Positions 52,343 through 61,718 of a stretch of DNA of 64,000 nucleotides are shown piece by piece (the first letter of the stretch is position 1; each line of letters begins with the position of its first letter). This stretch comes from Eubacteriaceae bacterium CHKCI004 (GTDB taxonomy: Bacteria > Bacillota > Clostridia > Lachnospirales > Lachnospiraceae): positions 1 to 64,000 of the forward strand of contig FCNR01000055.1 in assembly GCA_900016875.1 (NCBI GenBank). Reading direction: 5' to 3'. A model generated the notes under the pieces. The model ran no database searches and was not told where the DNA came from. It saw only the letters and a program-made list of their open reading frames with translations. A program made the position numbers and the translations under genes.

Positions 52343-53125
52343 ATGAGTAAAAAAGCATTGATGATTGTCAGTTTTGGAACAAGCTTTGATGAGGCAATGC
52401 CAGCCATTGTAAATATTGAGGAAACCTGCCGGAAGGCGTTTCCTGAGTACGACTTCTACCGTGCCTTCACTTCCGGCATGATCATCCGGAAGCTGAAACG
52501 GACCAAAAATGTGGTGATCGACAGCCCGGAAGAAGTGATGGAGAAGCTGGCGGCGCAGGGCTATGAGGAAGTGCTCTGCCAGCCGACCCACATCATCAAC
52601 GGTATGGAATACGAGAAAATGATGCGGATGCTCCAGCCGTACAAGGACCGGATTCCGGTGATCCGCGCCGGCAAGCCGCTTCTCACTGAGGAGGAGGACT
52701 ACAGGAAGGCGTGCCAGATCATGATGGAGGAGCTGAAAAGCCCTCTCGCTGAGGACGAGGCATTTGTTCTCATGGGACACGGCACCGAGCACTATGCCAA
52801 CAGCGCCTACTGCCAGTTTGAAAATATGCTGCGGGATCTGGGCTATGAGAATACTTACGTGGGAACCGTGGAAGGATTTCCGGGCCTTGACTACGTGATT
52901 CGCCGCATGAAGATCCGGGGCATCCGCAAAGTGCATCTGATGCCGCTGATGATCGTGGCCGGCGACCACGCAAGAAATGACCTGGCAGGCGCGGAAGAAG
53001 ATTCCTGGAATTCCCTGCTTCAGGCCGAAGGCTTCGAGACGGATATCGTTTTAAAAGGCATGGGAGAGATCGACGGCATTGCGCAGATTTTTGTGGAGCA
53101 TCTGGAAGCGGCGGAGCAGATATAG
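52343..53125 (+). CDS. cbiK: Sirohydrochlorin cobaltochelatase
   Basis: 260 residues. Inserts cobalt into sirohydrochlorin, committing it to the anaerobic cobalamin branch. ALMIVSFGTSF at the start, His146 in LMGHGTEH and His209 in VAGDHARND correspond to the two metal-binding His of CbiK. No signal peptide, so cytoplasmic. ATG at 52343 is chosen over an in-frame ATG at 52319 that lies inside cbiET. cbiL follows after 9 bases. Confidence 0.94.
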   Translation: MSKKALMIVSFGTSFDEAMPAIVNIEETCRKAFPEYDFYRAFTSGMIIRKLKRTKNVVIDSPEEVMEKLAAQGYEEVLCQPTHIINGMEYEKMMRMLQPYKDRIPVIRAGKPLLTEEEDYRKACQIMMEELKSPLAEDEAFVLMGHGTEHYANSAYCQFENMLRDLGYENTYVGTVEGFPGLDYVIRRMKIRGIRKVHLMPLMIVAGDHARNDLAGAEEDSWNSLLQAEGFETDIVLKGMGEIDGIAQIFVEHLEAAEQI

Positions 53126-53134
53126 GAGGAATTT

Positions 53135-53830
53135 ATGAAGGGAAAATTATACGGCATCGGCGTGGGCCCGGGCGACCCGGAGCTGATGACTTTAAAAGCG
53201 AAACGGCTCATTGAGGAATGTGACATCGTGGCCGTTCCTGTAAAGAAAGAGGGAGAGGAGAGCGTGGCTTTAAACATCGCCAGAGGCGCGGCCAGCGTGC
53301 CGGAGGAGAAAGTCCGCCGGATTCTCTTTACCATGAACAAAGATAAAGCGAAACGTGAGGAATGTCGGCAGGCAGCGGCGGAAGCCATCATGGAATATCT
53401 TGACGCGGGACAGTCCGTGGCAATGCCGGTGCTGGGCGACGTTGGTATCTACAGCACCTATTCCTATGTGCATAAAAAACTCATCCAGGCAGGATACGAG
53501 GTGCAGATGATCTCCGGCATCCCGTCTTTTTGTGCCGGAGCCAGCAAAGCCAACATCTCCATCGTGGAAGGCAACGAGGGCTTTGGCGTGATTCCGTCCT
53601 TAAAGGGAATCGACCAGGTGAAAAAAGCCATGGGAGTCTTTGATAATCTGGTGATCATGAAGGTGGGCAGCCACGTGAAGGAAGTCTACGATATTCTGAA
53701 AGCAGAGGGCAAAGAAGACAACGCCATCATCATCAGCAACGTGGGCATGGAAGGCGAGTACGTGGGACCGCTGCTGCCGGACAGAGAATACGGATATTTT
53801 ACGACCATGATCATTAAGTCAGAAATGTAA
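53135..53830 (+). CDS. cbiL: Cobalt-factor II / precorrin-2 C20-methyltransferase
   Basis: 231 residues of the tetrapyrrole methylase family: LYGIGVGPGDPELMTLKAKRLIEECDIVAVP, PVLGDVGIYSTYSYVHKK and the ISGIPSFCAGASKANISI segment identify CbiL. It methylates C20 of cobalt-factor II directly after the CbiK step. Ribosome site TAGGAGGAA. A 70-base gap follows before cbiJ. Confidence 0.95.
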   Translation: MKGKLYGIGVGPGDPELMTLKAKRLIEECDIVAVPVKKEGEESVALNIARGAASVPEEKVRRILFTMNKDKAKREECRQAAAEAIMEYLDAGQSVAMPVLGDVGIYSTYSYVHKKLIQAGYEVQMISGIPSFCAGASKANISIVEGNEGFGVIPSLKGIDQVKKAMGVFDNLVIMKVGSHVKEVYDILKAEGKEDNAIIISNVGMEGEYVGPLLPDREYGYFTTMIIKSEM

Positions 53831-53900
53831 GAGATTGAGCGGCGATGACGCAGCTGAAACTGCAGAATCGCCGTAATTATCCAGTTGGAAATGTAAGCTT

Positions 53901-54623
53901 ATGAAATACGACGTAATAGTGATTGCCGGAACCACGGAAGCAAGAGAAGTGATCGAACGGCAATTAAAAGAACATAAAAAAGTGCTGGCGTCGGTGGCCA
54001 CAGAGCTGGGCGCGCAGATGCTGGCGGAGTATCCGGTCGACGTGCACACGGGACGGCTTGACGAGGAAGGATTTGTCCGTCTGTTTGCGGCAAATCCATG
54101 CGGGAAGGTGATCGACGCCTCTCATCCTTTTGCCCAGGTGGTGACAGAGACAGTCCGCCGGGCAGCCGCGGAAGCGGGTATTCCGTACGAGCGCTATGAG
54201 CGCAGTCAGCTTCATTATGATTACGACCGCATCATACCGGTGTCGGACGCCGCGGAAGCGGCGGAGTATCTGAATACCACGGGAGGAAATGTACTGCTGA
54301 CCACAGGCGTCAACACCGCGGCCGTCTATGCGGAGCGAGTCAAAGATGCCAAGCAGCGGCTCTATATCCGGGTGTTGGACACGCCCGCTTCCTATGAGGG
54401 CTGTGCCAGCGCAGGGTATCCGGAGGATCATGTATTCGGGGAGATGCCGCCTTACACGGTGGAGGATAATCTCCGTCTCATCGAAAAGACCGGAGCTGCG
54501 GTGATGGTTTCCAAGGACAGCGGCAAAACCGGAGGCGTGGATATTAAAATAGAAGCCTGCCGGAGAGCTGGCATCGACTGTGTGCTCATCCGGCGGCCGG
54601 AAGCACAGGGCAGTGAAGCATGA
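53901..54623 (+). CDS. cbiJ: Cobalt-precorrin-6A reductase
   Basis: 240 residues. Reduces a ring double bond with NAD(P)H. VIVIAGTTEAREVIER at the start, DASHPFAQVVTETVRRAA, YERYERSQL, LLTTGVNTAAVYAERV and MVSKDSGKTGGVDIKIEACRRAGI are all CbiJ/CobK motifs. The ribosome site is weak (GGAAATGTAAGCTT). Its end overlaps the first possible cbiA start. Confidence 0.94.
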   Translation: MKYDVIVIAGTTEAREVIERQLKEHKKVLASVATELGAQMLAEYPVDVHTGRLDEEGFVRLFAANPCGKVIDASHPFAQVVTETVRRAAAEAGIPYERYERSQLHYDYDRIIPVSDAAEAAEYLNTTGGNVLLTTGVNTAAVYAERVKDAKQRLYIRVLDTPASYEGCASAGYPEDHVFGEMPPYTVEDNLRLIEKTGAAVMVSKDSGKTGGVDIKIEACRRAGIDCVLIRRPEAQGSEA

Positions 54624-54637
54624 GGGGGCGGAGCAAC

Positions 54638-56131
54638 ATGACAAAAATGGAAAAACTTCCCCGGATTCTGCTGGCCGGAATGAACAGCGGATGCGGCAAG
54701 ACCAGCATCACCTGCGGGATTCTGAAAGCGCTGACAGACCGGGGCATACGGATACAATCTTATAAATGCGGCCCGGATTACATTGATCCCATGCTGCACA
54801 GCCACATCACCGGGCAGCCGTGCCGGAACCTGGATCCGTTCTTCTCCACGGAAGAAGAACTGCGGGGACTGATGGCGAAGGACAGCCGGAAAGCGGAATT
54901 TTCCGTGGTGGAAGGCGTCATGGGCTACTACGACGGCATCGGCGTCAGCAGCGAAAAAAGCACCCATACCGTATCCGCCGCCACCGGCACCCCGACCATT
55001 CTCATCATAAATGTAAAGGGAATGTCCCATACGATGATTCCCCTCATACAGGGCATGCTGGAATACAGAGAAAATCCGGTGCGCGGCGTCATTTTAAACC
55101 GCTGCTCCAAAGGACTCTACCAGATGATGAAGCCGGAACTGGAGCGGATACTGCCGATCAAAGTGGTCGGCTATTTCCCGAACGATGACCGGGTGCATAT
55201 CGGAAGCCGTCACCTGGGGCTCATGACCGCCGCCGAGATTCAGAATCTCGATGAGGTTATACAGTCGCTGGGAGCCATGGCGGAGGAATCCATCGACCTG
55301 GATCTGCTGCTACGGCTGGGAGAAGAAGCGGAAGCGCTGCCGGCGGTGCCAGTGCCGGGAGTCGGCGCGGAAACCGGAGAAACGGCCAGCGTGGCACACG
55401 AGTCGGCAATGGACGCACCGGTTGATTCGGCGGCGTCCGTCATTCCTGTGAGGACAGCCGCTTCAGCGGTTTCGGCGGCGCCTGCCGCCCGCATTGCTGT
55501 CGCCTGGGACAAGGCGTTCTGTTTCTATTATCAGGAGAATCTGGACATTCTCCGGCAGTCCGGTGCGGAGCTTGTATTTTTCAGCCCGGTCAATGACCGG
55601 AGCCTGCCGGAAAATATCGGCGGTATCTATCTTGGCGGCGGCTATCCGGAGACATACCGGAAGGAGCTGTCGGAGAACATTTCCATGAAAGAAGAGATCC
55701 GCCGGGCGGCGGAAACAGGTATGCCGGTTCTGGCGGAATGCGGCGGTTTCATGTACACCTGTGAGAATCTCATCGAGACCGATGGAAGCGCCATGCCGAT
55801 GCTGGGGCTGATCCCCACCGATGTTCAGATGACTCCGCGGCTGTCCATGGACTTCGGTTATGTGACTATGGAAGCACAGCAGGACACTCCATTTTTTGAT
55901 AAGGGAGCGCAGATCCGCGTCCATGAATTTCATTATTCCAAGGCCGCCAAAAGAGGAGAAGTCTGCCGCATGGAAAAATCCACAGGCAGAAGCTGGACGG
56001 GTATGCACGTAAGAGGAAATGTGCTGGCGGGCTATCCGCATCTTTATTTCCACAACTGTCCGGAAGTGGCAGGGCGATTTGTCCGGCTGGCGGCAGAGTA
56101 CGAAAAAAGAAACTGTGAGGAAACAACATGA
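54638..56131 (+). CDS. cbiA: Cobyrinate a,c-diamide synthase
   Basis: 497 residues from ATG 54638 (GGCGGAG upstream); an in-frame ATG at 54620 overlaps the cbiJ stop as ATGA and is also plausible. The N-terminal synthetase domain starts ILLAGMNSGCGKTSITCGILKAL (P-loop), with YKCGPDYIDPMLH. The C-terminal glutaminase domain has the nucleophilic Cys in VLAECGGFMY and the His in VHEFHYS. Between them (~245-295) is an Ala/Val/Pro-rich linker not typical of the family. Amidates the a and c side chains. Confidence 0.94.
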   Translation: MTKMEKLPRILLAGMNSGCGKTSITCGILKALTDRGIRIQSYKCGPDYIDPMLHSHITGQPCRNLDPFFSTEEELRGLMAKDSRKAEFSVVEGVMGYYDGIGVSSEKSTHTVSAATGTPTILIINVKGMSHTMIPLIQGMLEYRENPVRGVILNRCSKGLYQMMKPELERILPIKVVGYFPNDDRVHIGSRHLGLMTAAEIQNLDEVIQSLGAMAEESIDLDLLLRLGEEAEALPAVPVPGVGAETGETASVAHESAMDAPVDSAASVIPVRTAASAVSAAPAARIAVAWDKAFCFYYQENLDILRQSGAELVFFSPVNDRSLPENIGGIYLGGGYPETYRKELSENISMKEEIRRAAETGMPVLAECGGFMYTCENLIETDGSAMPMLGLIPTDVQMTPRLSMDFGYVTMEAQQDTPFFDKGAQIRVHEFHYSKAAKRGEVCRMEKSTGRSWTGMHVRGNVLAGYPHLYFHNCPEVAGRFVRLAAEYEKRNCEETT

Positions 56132-57153
56132 ACTTAATCGCTTCGATGATACTGGGCTTTGTGATTGACCTGATCGTGGGGGATCCCCACGGGCTGATTC
56201 ACCCGGTACAGATTATCGGCTGGTTTATTACAAAAATAAAAGAAGGGTTGCAGCGGCTGATCTACGGCTGTTCCTATGAGGAGGCAAAGGCGCAGGGGCT
56301 GCCGCGAAAAGAAGATAAAGAGCTTATCGCCGGTTATGTGCTGACGGTGATCATCGTGCTCGGTACATTTTTTGTCATATCGGGCATCCTGTATGTCGCA
56401 CAGCTGATTCATCCGGCGCTGCGATTTGTGCTGGAAACCTTCTTTATTTATCAGATTCTTGCCACAAAGAGCCTGCGGCGGGAGTCCATGAAGGTATATG
56501 CCCGGCTGAAGGAGGGCGATCTGGCAGGAGCCAGAAAGGAGATCGCCTATCTGGTGGGGCGGGATACCCAGGAGCTCGATGAGAGCGAGGTGGCAAAAGC
56601 TGATGTGGAGACCATCGCGGAAAATACCGCGGACGGCGTCATTGCGCCTCTGTTCTTCATCGCCATCGGCGGCGCGCCGCTGGGCTTTGCCTACAAGGCA
56701 GTCAACACCCTGGATTCCATGGTGGCCTATCGCAACGAAGAGCTGATTCATATCGGGCACGCTTCCGCGAAGCTCGATGATATCTGTAATTTCATCCCGG
56801 CCCGGCTGGCGGCGGTGATGATGATACTGGCCGCGGCGCTGCTGCGCTTCGACGTGAAAGGCGCGGTGCGGATTTTCCGCCGGGACAGATTTGCACATTT
56901 AAGCCCGAACAGCGCCCAGACCGAGGCTGTGGCGGCGGGAGCCCTGAACATACAGCTCGGCGGCACCCACAACTATTTTGGCAAGCCGGTGGAGAAACCG
57001 ACCATCGGAGACGATATCCGCCCGGTGGAATACGAGGATATCCGGCGGACCAACCGCCTGCTCTACGTCAGTGCATTTCTGACGCTGGCGGTATGCTGCC
57101 TGCTGACCTACGCCCTTGTGTTCTGGCTGGGTAACCCGCTGTCCATTGTCTGA
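56128..57153 (+). CDS. cbiB: Adenosylcobinamide-phosphate synthase
   Basis: 341 residues, polytopic membrane protein that attaches aminopropanol phosphate to cobyric acid. LIVGDPHGLIHPVQIIGW, ARKEIAYLVGRDTQELDESEVAKADVETIAENTADGVIAPLFF and FRRDRFAHLSPNSAQTEAVAAGAL are diagnostic. It overlaps cbiA by 4 bases. A 135-base gap follows before cobD, containing an AT-rich TATATA stretch that may be an internal promoter. Confidence 0.94.
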   Translation: MNLIASMILGFVIDLIVGDPHGLIHPVQIIGWFITKIKEGLQRLIYGCSYEEAKAQGLPRKEDKELIAGYVLTVIIVLGTFFVISGILYVAQLIHPALRFVLETFFIYQILATKSLRRESMKVYARLKEGDLAGARKEIAYLVGRDTQELDESEVAKADVETIAENTADGVIAPLFFIAIGGAPLGFAYKAVNTLDSMVAYRNEELIHIGHASAKLDDICNFIPARLAAVMMILAAALLRFDVKGAVRIFRRDRFAHLSPNSAQTEAVAAGALNIQLGGTHNYFGKPVEKPTIGDDIRPVEYEDIRRTNRLLYVSAFLTLAVCCLLTYALVFWLGNPLSIV

Positions 57154-57288
57154 GAGGCGGGGAGTGTCCGGGAACCGGGGCATTTCTGCGGAGAGCGGAG
57201 CACAAAAAGTATATACATTACATTTATAACGGGCCATTCCGCATGGGGCGGGCGTCGGCCCAAAAACACAAAAACGAGGACAACAATC

Positions 57289-58356
57289 ATGAAAAACGGC
57301 GCGCACGGCGGAAATATATACAAAAAAGCAAAGGAGCTGGGCATCAGCGAAAGTCAGATCATGGATTATTCTGCCAATATCAGCCCGCTGGGGATTCCGG
57401 CGCATATCCGGCAGGCCATGGTGGACGCCATCGAGGGAACCATCAATTATCCGGACCCGGACTGCACGGCGCTGCGGGAGGCCATCGCCGGACAGGACGG
57501 CGTGGAACCGGGCTGTGTGACCTGCGGAAACGGCGGGGCGGATCTGCTGTTCCGGCTGGCGTTCGGGCTGAAACCAAAGAAGGTGCTGCTGCCGGTGCCG
57601 GCCTTTGTGGAATACGAGGAGGCCATGACGGCGGCGGGAGCAGAGATGGTATACGAGCCCATGACCGAAGAAATGAGCATCCCGGAGGATGTGACGGAGC
57701 GGATTACGGAGGATATCGATCTGATGATTCTCTGCAATCCCAACAATCCCACGGGACTGCTGACCGGACGGCAGCAGGTGCTGGACATTTTGGAGCGGGC
57801 GAAGGAAATGCACTGCCGGGTTCTGGTGGACGAGTGTTTTCTGGAGATCTGCCGGGAAGAAGAGGAGTATACCGTCAAGCCTTATCTGAAACAATATCCG
57901 AATCTGATGATTTTAAAATCTTTTACAAAGCTCTATGCTATTCCGGGAGTCCGTCTGGGCTATCTGCTCTGCGCGGACGCAGAAGTGATCCGTAAGGTGA
58001 ACCGCGCCGGACAGGCCTGGTCGGTGAGCCATATTGCCCAGTGCGCGGGAGTGGCGGCGCTTTCTCATCCGGAATACAAGGCGGCGGTCATCGACGCCGT
58101 GGAAAAAGAGCTCATTTATATGAAAAAAGAGATGGCAGATCTGCCGCTGACCCTTTATGACGGTCGGGCAAACTATTTGTTTTTCCGGACGCCGGGCGTG
58201 ACGGATCTGGATAAACGGCTGGAATCCCGGGGAATCATGATCCGGAACTGCAGCAATTACGTGAATCTGGGCGAGGATTACTGGCGGGTTGCCGTAAAAG
58301 CTCACGAAGAAAATGTAATCCTGCTGCGGGAGCTGCGGCAGGCGTTGGGAGAATAA
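57289..58356 (+). CDS. cobD: L-threonine-O-3-phosphate decarboxylase
   Basis: 355 residues, a PLP enzyme of the aminotransferase class that makes aminopropanol phosphate for CbiB. HGGNIYKKAKELGISESQIMDYSANISPLGIP is the CobD N-terminus; the PLP lysine lies in ILKSFTKLYAIPGVRLGYL; CNPNNPTG binds the cofactor. The usual C-terminal domain is present. The family could be confused with histidinol-phosphate aminotransferase, but the context settles it. Confidence 0.92.
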   Translation: MKNGAHGGNIYKKAKELGISESQIMDYSANISPLGIPAHIRQAMVDAIEGTINYPDPDCTALREAIAGQDGVEPGCVTCGNGGADLLFRLAFGLKPKKVLLPVPAFVEYEEAMTAAGAEMVYEPMTEEMSIPEDVTERITEDIDLMILCNPNNPTGLLTGRQQVLDILERAKEMHCRVLVDECFLEICREEEEYTVKPYLKQYPNLMILKSFTKLYAIPGVRLGYLLCADAEVIRKVNRAGQAWSVSHIAQCAGVAALSHPEYKAAVIDAVEKELIYMKKEMADLPLTLYDGRANYLFFRTPGVTDLDKRLESRGIMIRNCSNYVNLGEDYWRVAVKAHEENVILLRELRQALGE

Positions 58357-58371
58357 GGAGGGAAGACAATT

Positions 58372-60456
58372 ATGGCAAAGGCAATCATGGTGCAGGGAAC
58401 CATGTCAAATTCAGGCAAAACATTTGTGACGGCCGGGCTGTGCCGGGTGTTCAAACAGGACGGCTACAAGGTGGCGCCTTTTAAATCCCAGAATATGGCG
58501 CTGAATTCTTATATTACAGAGGAAGGGCTGGAGATTGGCCGGGCGCAGGCCATGCAGGCGGAGGCGGCCATGATCCCTCCGACCCACTGGATGAACCCGA
58601 TTCTGTTAAAACCGACCAGCAACATGGGCTCTCAGGTCATTGTAAACGGCGAGGTATATGATAACCTGAGCGCCCAGGAATACTATAAGATGAAAGATAA
58701 TCTGGCGCCGGAAGTGATGAAGGCGTTTAATCATCTGGCAGCGGAAAATGACATCATCGTCATTGAGGGCGCCGGTTCCCCGGCGGAGATCAATCTGGCG
58801 GAAAATGACATTGTCAACATGGGAATGGCAAAGATGGCCGACGCGCCGGTGATTCTTGTGGCGGACATTGACCGGGGCGGCGTATTTGCTTCTGCCTACG
58901 GCACCATCAAGCTGCTGCCGCAGGAAGATCAGGATCGTTTCTGCGGTATCGTGATCAACAAGTTCCGGGGCGATGTGGAAATTCTGAAGCCGGGCCTTAC
59001 AATGCTGGAAGACCTGACCGATAAGCCGGTGCTGGGCGTCCTTCCTATGGAAAAAATCGACGTGGATGATGAGGACAGCCTCTCTGACCGCCTTAACCAG
59101 CGGACTTTCACCGAGGGCATCGACGTGGCGGTCATCCGGCTGCCCCACATTTCCAACTTCACGGATTTCAGCGTGTTTGAGCTGATCGACGGGGTATCCC
59201 TGCGCTACGTCAGCGATAAGAGAGAGCTGGGCGAGCCGGACCTGATTCTCCTGCCGGGCACGAAAAACACCATGGCGGACATGGAGTGGCTCATCGAGAG
59301 CGGACTGGAGAGCAAAATCATCCGGGCCTCAAAGGATACCCGCATCATCGGTATCTGCGGCGGTTTCCAGATTCTCGGAAAAGAACTTCACGATCCGGAG
59401 CATGTGGAACACGGCGGAGACATGCGCGGCCTCGGCCTGCTGGACACTTCCACTGTCTTCCAGGGCGGAAAGACCCGGACGAGAATTCACGGCTGCATCC
59501 GCGAGGAGCAGAACTTGTACGGCCTTGAAAACCGTCAGCTGGAAGGCTACGAGATTCACATGGGCGCCACCACCAATCTGGGCGGCGCTGTGCCGATGAT
59601 CGAGCTGGAAGACGGAAGAACCGACGCATACATGACGCTGGACGGCCGCATCTGGGGCAGCTACCTCCATGGAATCTTTGACAATGAAGACCTGGTCTTC
59701 GGCCTTGTCCATGATATTATGCGGGAAAAAGGAATTAATCCCGGAGAAAATCATCTTAGTGTGGCGGAATACAAAGAGATACAGTATAATAAGCTGGCGG
59801 ATTTAATCCGGAATAATCTGGATATGGATCAGATATATCGTATCCTCTTCAACGGAGAGAAGCCGCAGAAAGATTTTGAAAAAGAAGTGACAGGAGAAGC
59901 GGCTGCGGGCTGCGGCGGCCTGAAGGACGACACCTCAGGAAAGGGCTGCGTACACATTTACTGCGGCGACGGCAAAGGCAAGACCACCTGCGTCATGGGA
60001 TTATGCGTCCGGGCAGCAGGGGCAGGAAAAAAAGTGCTGCTGCACCAGTTCCTGAAGGATAACACCTCCAGCGAGAGGACGATCATAGATAAGCTGCCGG
60101 GCGTTACTGTGATGCCGGGCGCAAAAATGGATAAGTTCACCTTCCAGATGAACGAGGAAGAACTGCAGGCGCTCCGTGAGAGCAACGACGCCAATCTGGC
60201 ACGCCTGTGCGACATGGCAAAAGATTACGATATGCTGATTCTCGACGAGAGCGTCTACGCCATGGACATGGGGCTGCTCAGTGAAGAAAAACTGATCGGA
60301 TGGCTGGAAAAGAAGCCGGAGCATCTTGAGGTGGTCATGAGCGGAAGAAATCCGTCAGACCGCTTAAAAGAGCATGCGGACTACATTTCCGAGATTACGA
60401 AGATCAAGCATCCCTTCGATCAGGGCTTGAGCTCCCGCATTGGCATTGAAAAATAA
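58372..60456 (+). CDS. cobQ: Fused cobyric acid synthase and cob(I)yrinic acid a,c-diamide adenosyltransferase
   Basis: 694 residues. Residues ~1-495 are CobQ/CbiP: MVQGTMSNSGKTFVTAGLCRV (P-loop), APFKSQNMALNSYIT, GAGSPAEINL, glutaminase Cys in GICGGFQILG and His in WGSYLHGIFDN. Residues ~520-694 are a CobA/BtuR-type adenosyltransferase: GCVHIYCGDGKGKTTCVMG (P-loop ~531), LILDESVYAMDMGLL and SGRNPSDRLKEHADYISEI. It would adenosylate cobalt and amidate the b, d, e, g side chains. Ribosome site AAGGAGGGAA. This fusion is unusual; the two are normally separate genes. Confidence 0.93.
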   Translation: MAKAIMVQGTMSNSGKTFVTAGLCRVFKQDGYKVAPFKSQNMALNSYITEEGLEIGRAQAMQAEAAMIPPTHWMNPILLKPTSNMGSQVIVNGEVYDNLSAQEYYKMKDNLAPEVMKAFNHLAAENDIIVIEGAGSPAEINLAENDIVNMGMAKMADAPVILVADIDRGGVFASAYGTIKLLPQEDQDRFCGIVINKFRGDVEILKPGLTMLEDLTDKPVLGVLPMEKIDVDDEDSLSDRLNQRTFTEGIDVAVIRLPHISNFTDFSVFELIDGVSLRYVSDKRELGEPDLILLPGTKNTMADMEWLIESGLESKIIRASKDTRIIGICGGFQILGKELHDPEHVEHGGDMRGLGLLDTSTVFQGGKTRTRIHGCIREEQNLYGLENRQLEGYEIHMGATTNLGGAVPMIELEDGRTDAYMTLDGRIWGSYLHGIFDNEDLVFGLVHDIMREKGINPGENHLSVAEYKEIQYNKLADLIRNNLDMDQIYRILFNGEKPQKDFEKEVTGEAAAGCGGLKDDTSGKGCVHIYCGDGKGKTTCVMGLCVRAAGAGKKVLLHQFLKDNTSSERTIIDKLPGVTVMPGAKMDKFTFQMNEEELQALRESNDANLARLCDMAKDYDMLILDESVYAMDMGLLSEEKLIGWLEKKPEHLEVVMSGRNPSDRLKEHADYISEITKIKHPFDQGLSSRIGIEK

Positions 60457-60539
60457 CAGGGCAAAAGCGGCCGATGCTCTACGCTCTTTTGGAAAAAAGA
60501 CGGGACTTCCGGCGCGTGCCTGAAAAAGAGGTGTGAACC

Positions 60540-61286
60540 ATGGCATATTTTCCCATATTCATAGAGATTGAGAAGAAGAAATGTCTTGTGGTGGGCGGCG
60601 GCAAAGTCGCCCTCCGGAAGGTGGAGACCCTCCTTCGCTACGACGCGCAGGTTCACGTGGTAAGCAGAGAGATCTGTGCGGAGATACGCGAACTGCTGCC
60701 GCCGGAGAATATATATGAGGGAGAACTGCTGTTGGAAGATACCAGTGAGGAGCGGTTGCCATCGCCGGGAGATACCAACGCGGGGGAGCTGTTACCGGAA
60801 TGTAGCTGTGGATCGGAGTGGCCACTGCCGGATTATTTTACCGGAGCCGTGCTGGTCGTTGCGGCCACCGGCAGCCGGGAAGTCAACCACCGGGTGGCGC
60901 AGTTCTGCCGGGAGAGGCGGATTCCCGTCAATGTGGCGGACGCCCCGGAGGAGTGTACATTTTTCTTCCCGGCAGTGGTGATGAAGGGCGACATCAGTAT
61001 CGGCGTGAACACCGGAGGGAAAAGCCCCGCTGTGTCCAGCCAGGTGCGCCGGGACATTGAGAAAGCCATCCCGGATTATTATGAAGCCATCGCGGATCAG
61101 CTGGGCGTCCTGCGGGAGTATGTGAAGTCGCATGTGGAGCGGGAACCCGACCGGAGAAAAATACTGAAGCAGGCAGCCGCCTCCGCATTCCTCAATGAAA
61201 GAACCCTGTCACAGAACGAAATCAATACAATAATAAGGCAGGTTTTGAATCATGGTACAGTTAGTGGAGGACCAGTTGGACATTGA
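60540..61286 (+). CDS. Precorrin-2 dehydrogenase (siroheme synthase N-terminal type)
   Basis: 248 residues. Oxidises precorrin-2 to sirohydrochlorin, the substrate of CbiK and of siroheme synthesis. Starts AYFPIFIEIEKKKCLVVGGGKVALRKVETLL with the Rossmann GGGKVA, then VVAATGSREVNHRVAQFCRERRIPVNVADAPEECTFFFPAVV. Between ~67 and ~100 there is an insertion rich in Glu, Pro and Cys (with PECSCG) that is not in standard Met8/CysG domains. Related to YlnF/CysG-N. The ribosome site is AAAGAGGTG. The next gene starts inside its 3' end. Confidence 0.88.
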   Translation: MAYFPIFIEIEKKKCLVVGGGKVALRKVETLLRYDAQVHVVSREICAEIRELLPPENIYEGELLLEDTSEERLPSPGDTNAGELLPECSCGSEWPLPDYFTGAVLVVAATGSREVNHRVAQFCRERRIPVNVADAPEECTFFFPAVVMKGDISIGVNTGGKSPAVSSQVRRDIEKAIPDYYEAIADQLGVLREYVKSHVEREPDRRKILKQAAASAFLNERTLSQNEINTIIRQVLNHGTVSGGPVGH

Positions 61287-61671
61287 CACATATATGGAGC
61301 TTCGGGAGGCGGTACATTTCCGGAAGCTCAGCAGGGACCAGGCGAGACGGGGGCTTGACAACAGCCTCTACACGCTGGTGGCCTACAAGGACGGAAAAGC
61401 TGTCGGCATGGGGCGGATCGTGGGCGACGGCGCCATCATCTGCTACGTGCAGGATCTGATCATCCGCCCGGAAGTGCAGGGCGAAGGCATCGGGGGCCGC
61501 ATTCTGGAAAGCCTCAAATCCTTCGTCATCAACACCGGATTCGAAGGCACCACAATGATGTTTGATCTGATGTGCGCCAAAGGAAGAGAGCCATTTTACA
61601 AAAAACACGGTTTTATCGCAAGGCCCACGGACGACCTGGGGCCGGGGATGATACAGTATCTGGAGCTGTGA
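61252..61671 (+). CDS. GNAT-family N-acetyltransferase
   Basis: 139 residues. The acetyl-CoA loop is in VQDLIIRPEVQGEGIGGRIL and the FYKKHGFIARP end is typical of GNAT enzymes. The substrate is unknown. It overlaps the upstream gene by 35 bases, so it is part of the same transcript, though it has no evident link to tetrapyrroles. A terminator follows. Confidence 0.9.
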   Translation: MVQLVEDQLDIDTYMELREAVHFRKLSRDQARRGLDNSLYTLVAYKDGKAVGMGRIVGDGAIICYVQDLIIRPEVQGEGIGGRILESLKSFVINTGFEGTTMMFDLMCAKGREPFYKKHGFIARPTDDLGPGMIQYLEL

Positions 61672-61683
61672 TGGCGGTGAAGA

Positions 61684-61718
61684 CAGAAACCGGGCAGACG
61701 TAAGCTGCCCGGCTTCTG
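61684..61718 (+). terminator. Terminator of the tetrapyrrole operon
   Basis: Stem CAGAA-A-CCGGGCAG / CTGCCCGG-C-TTCTG (13 pairs, one internal mismatch) around a 7-base loop. The T tract is poor, so termination may be partial. Confidence 0.65.
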
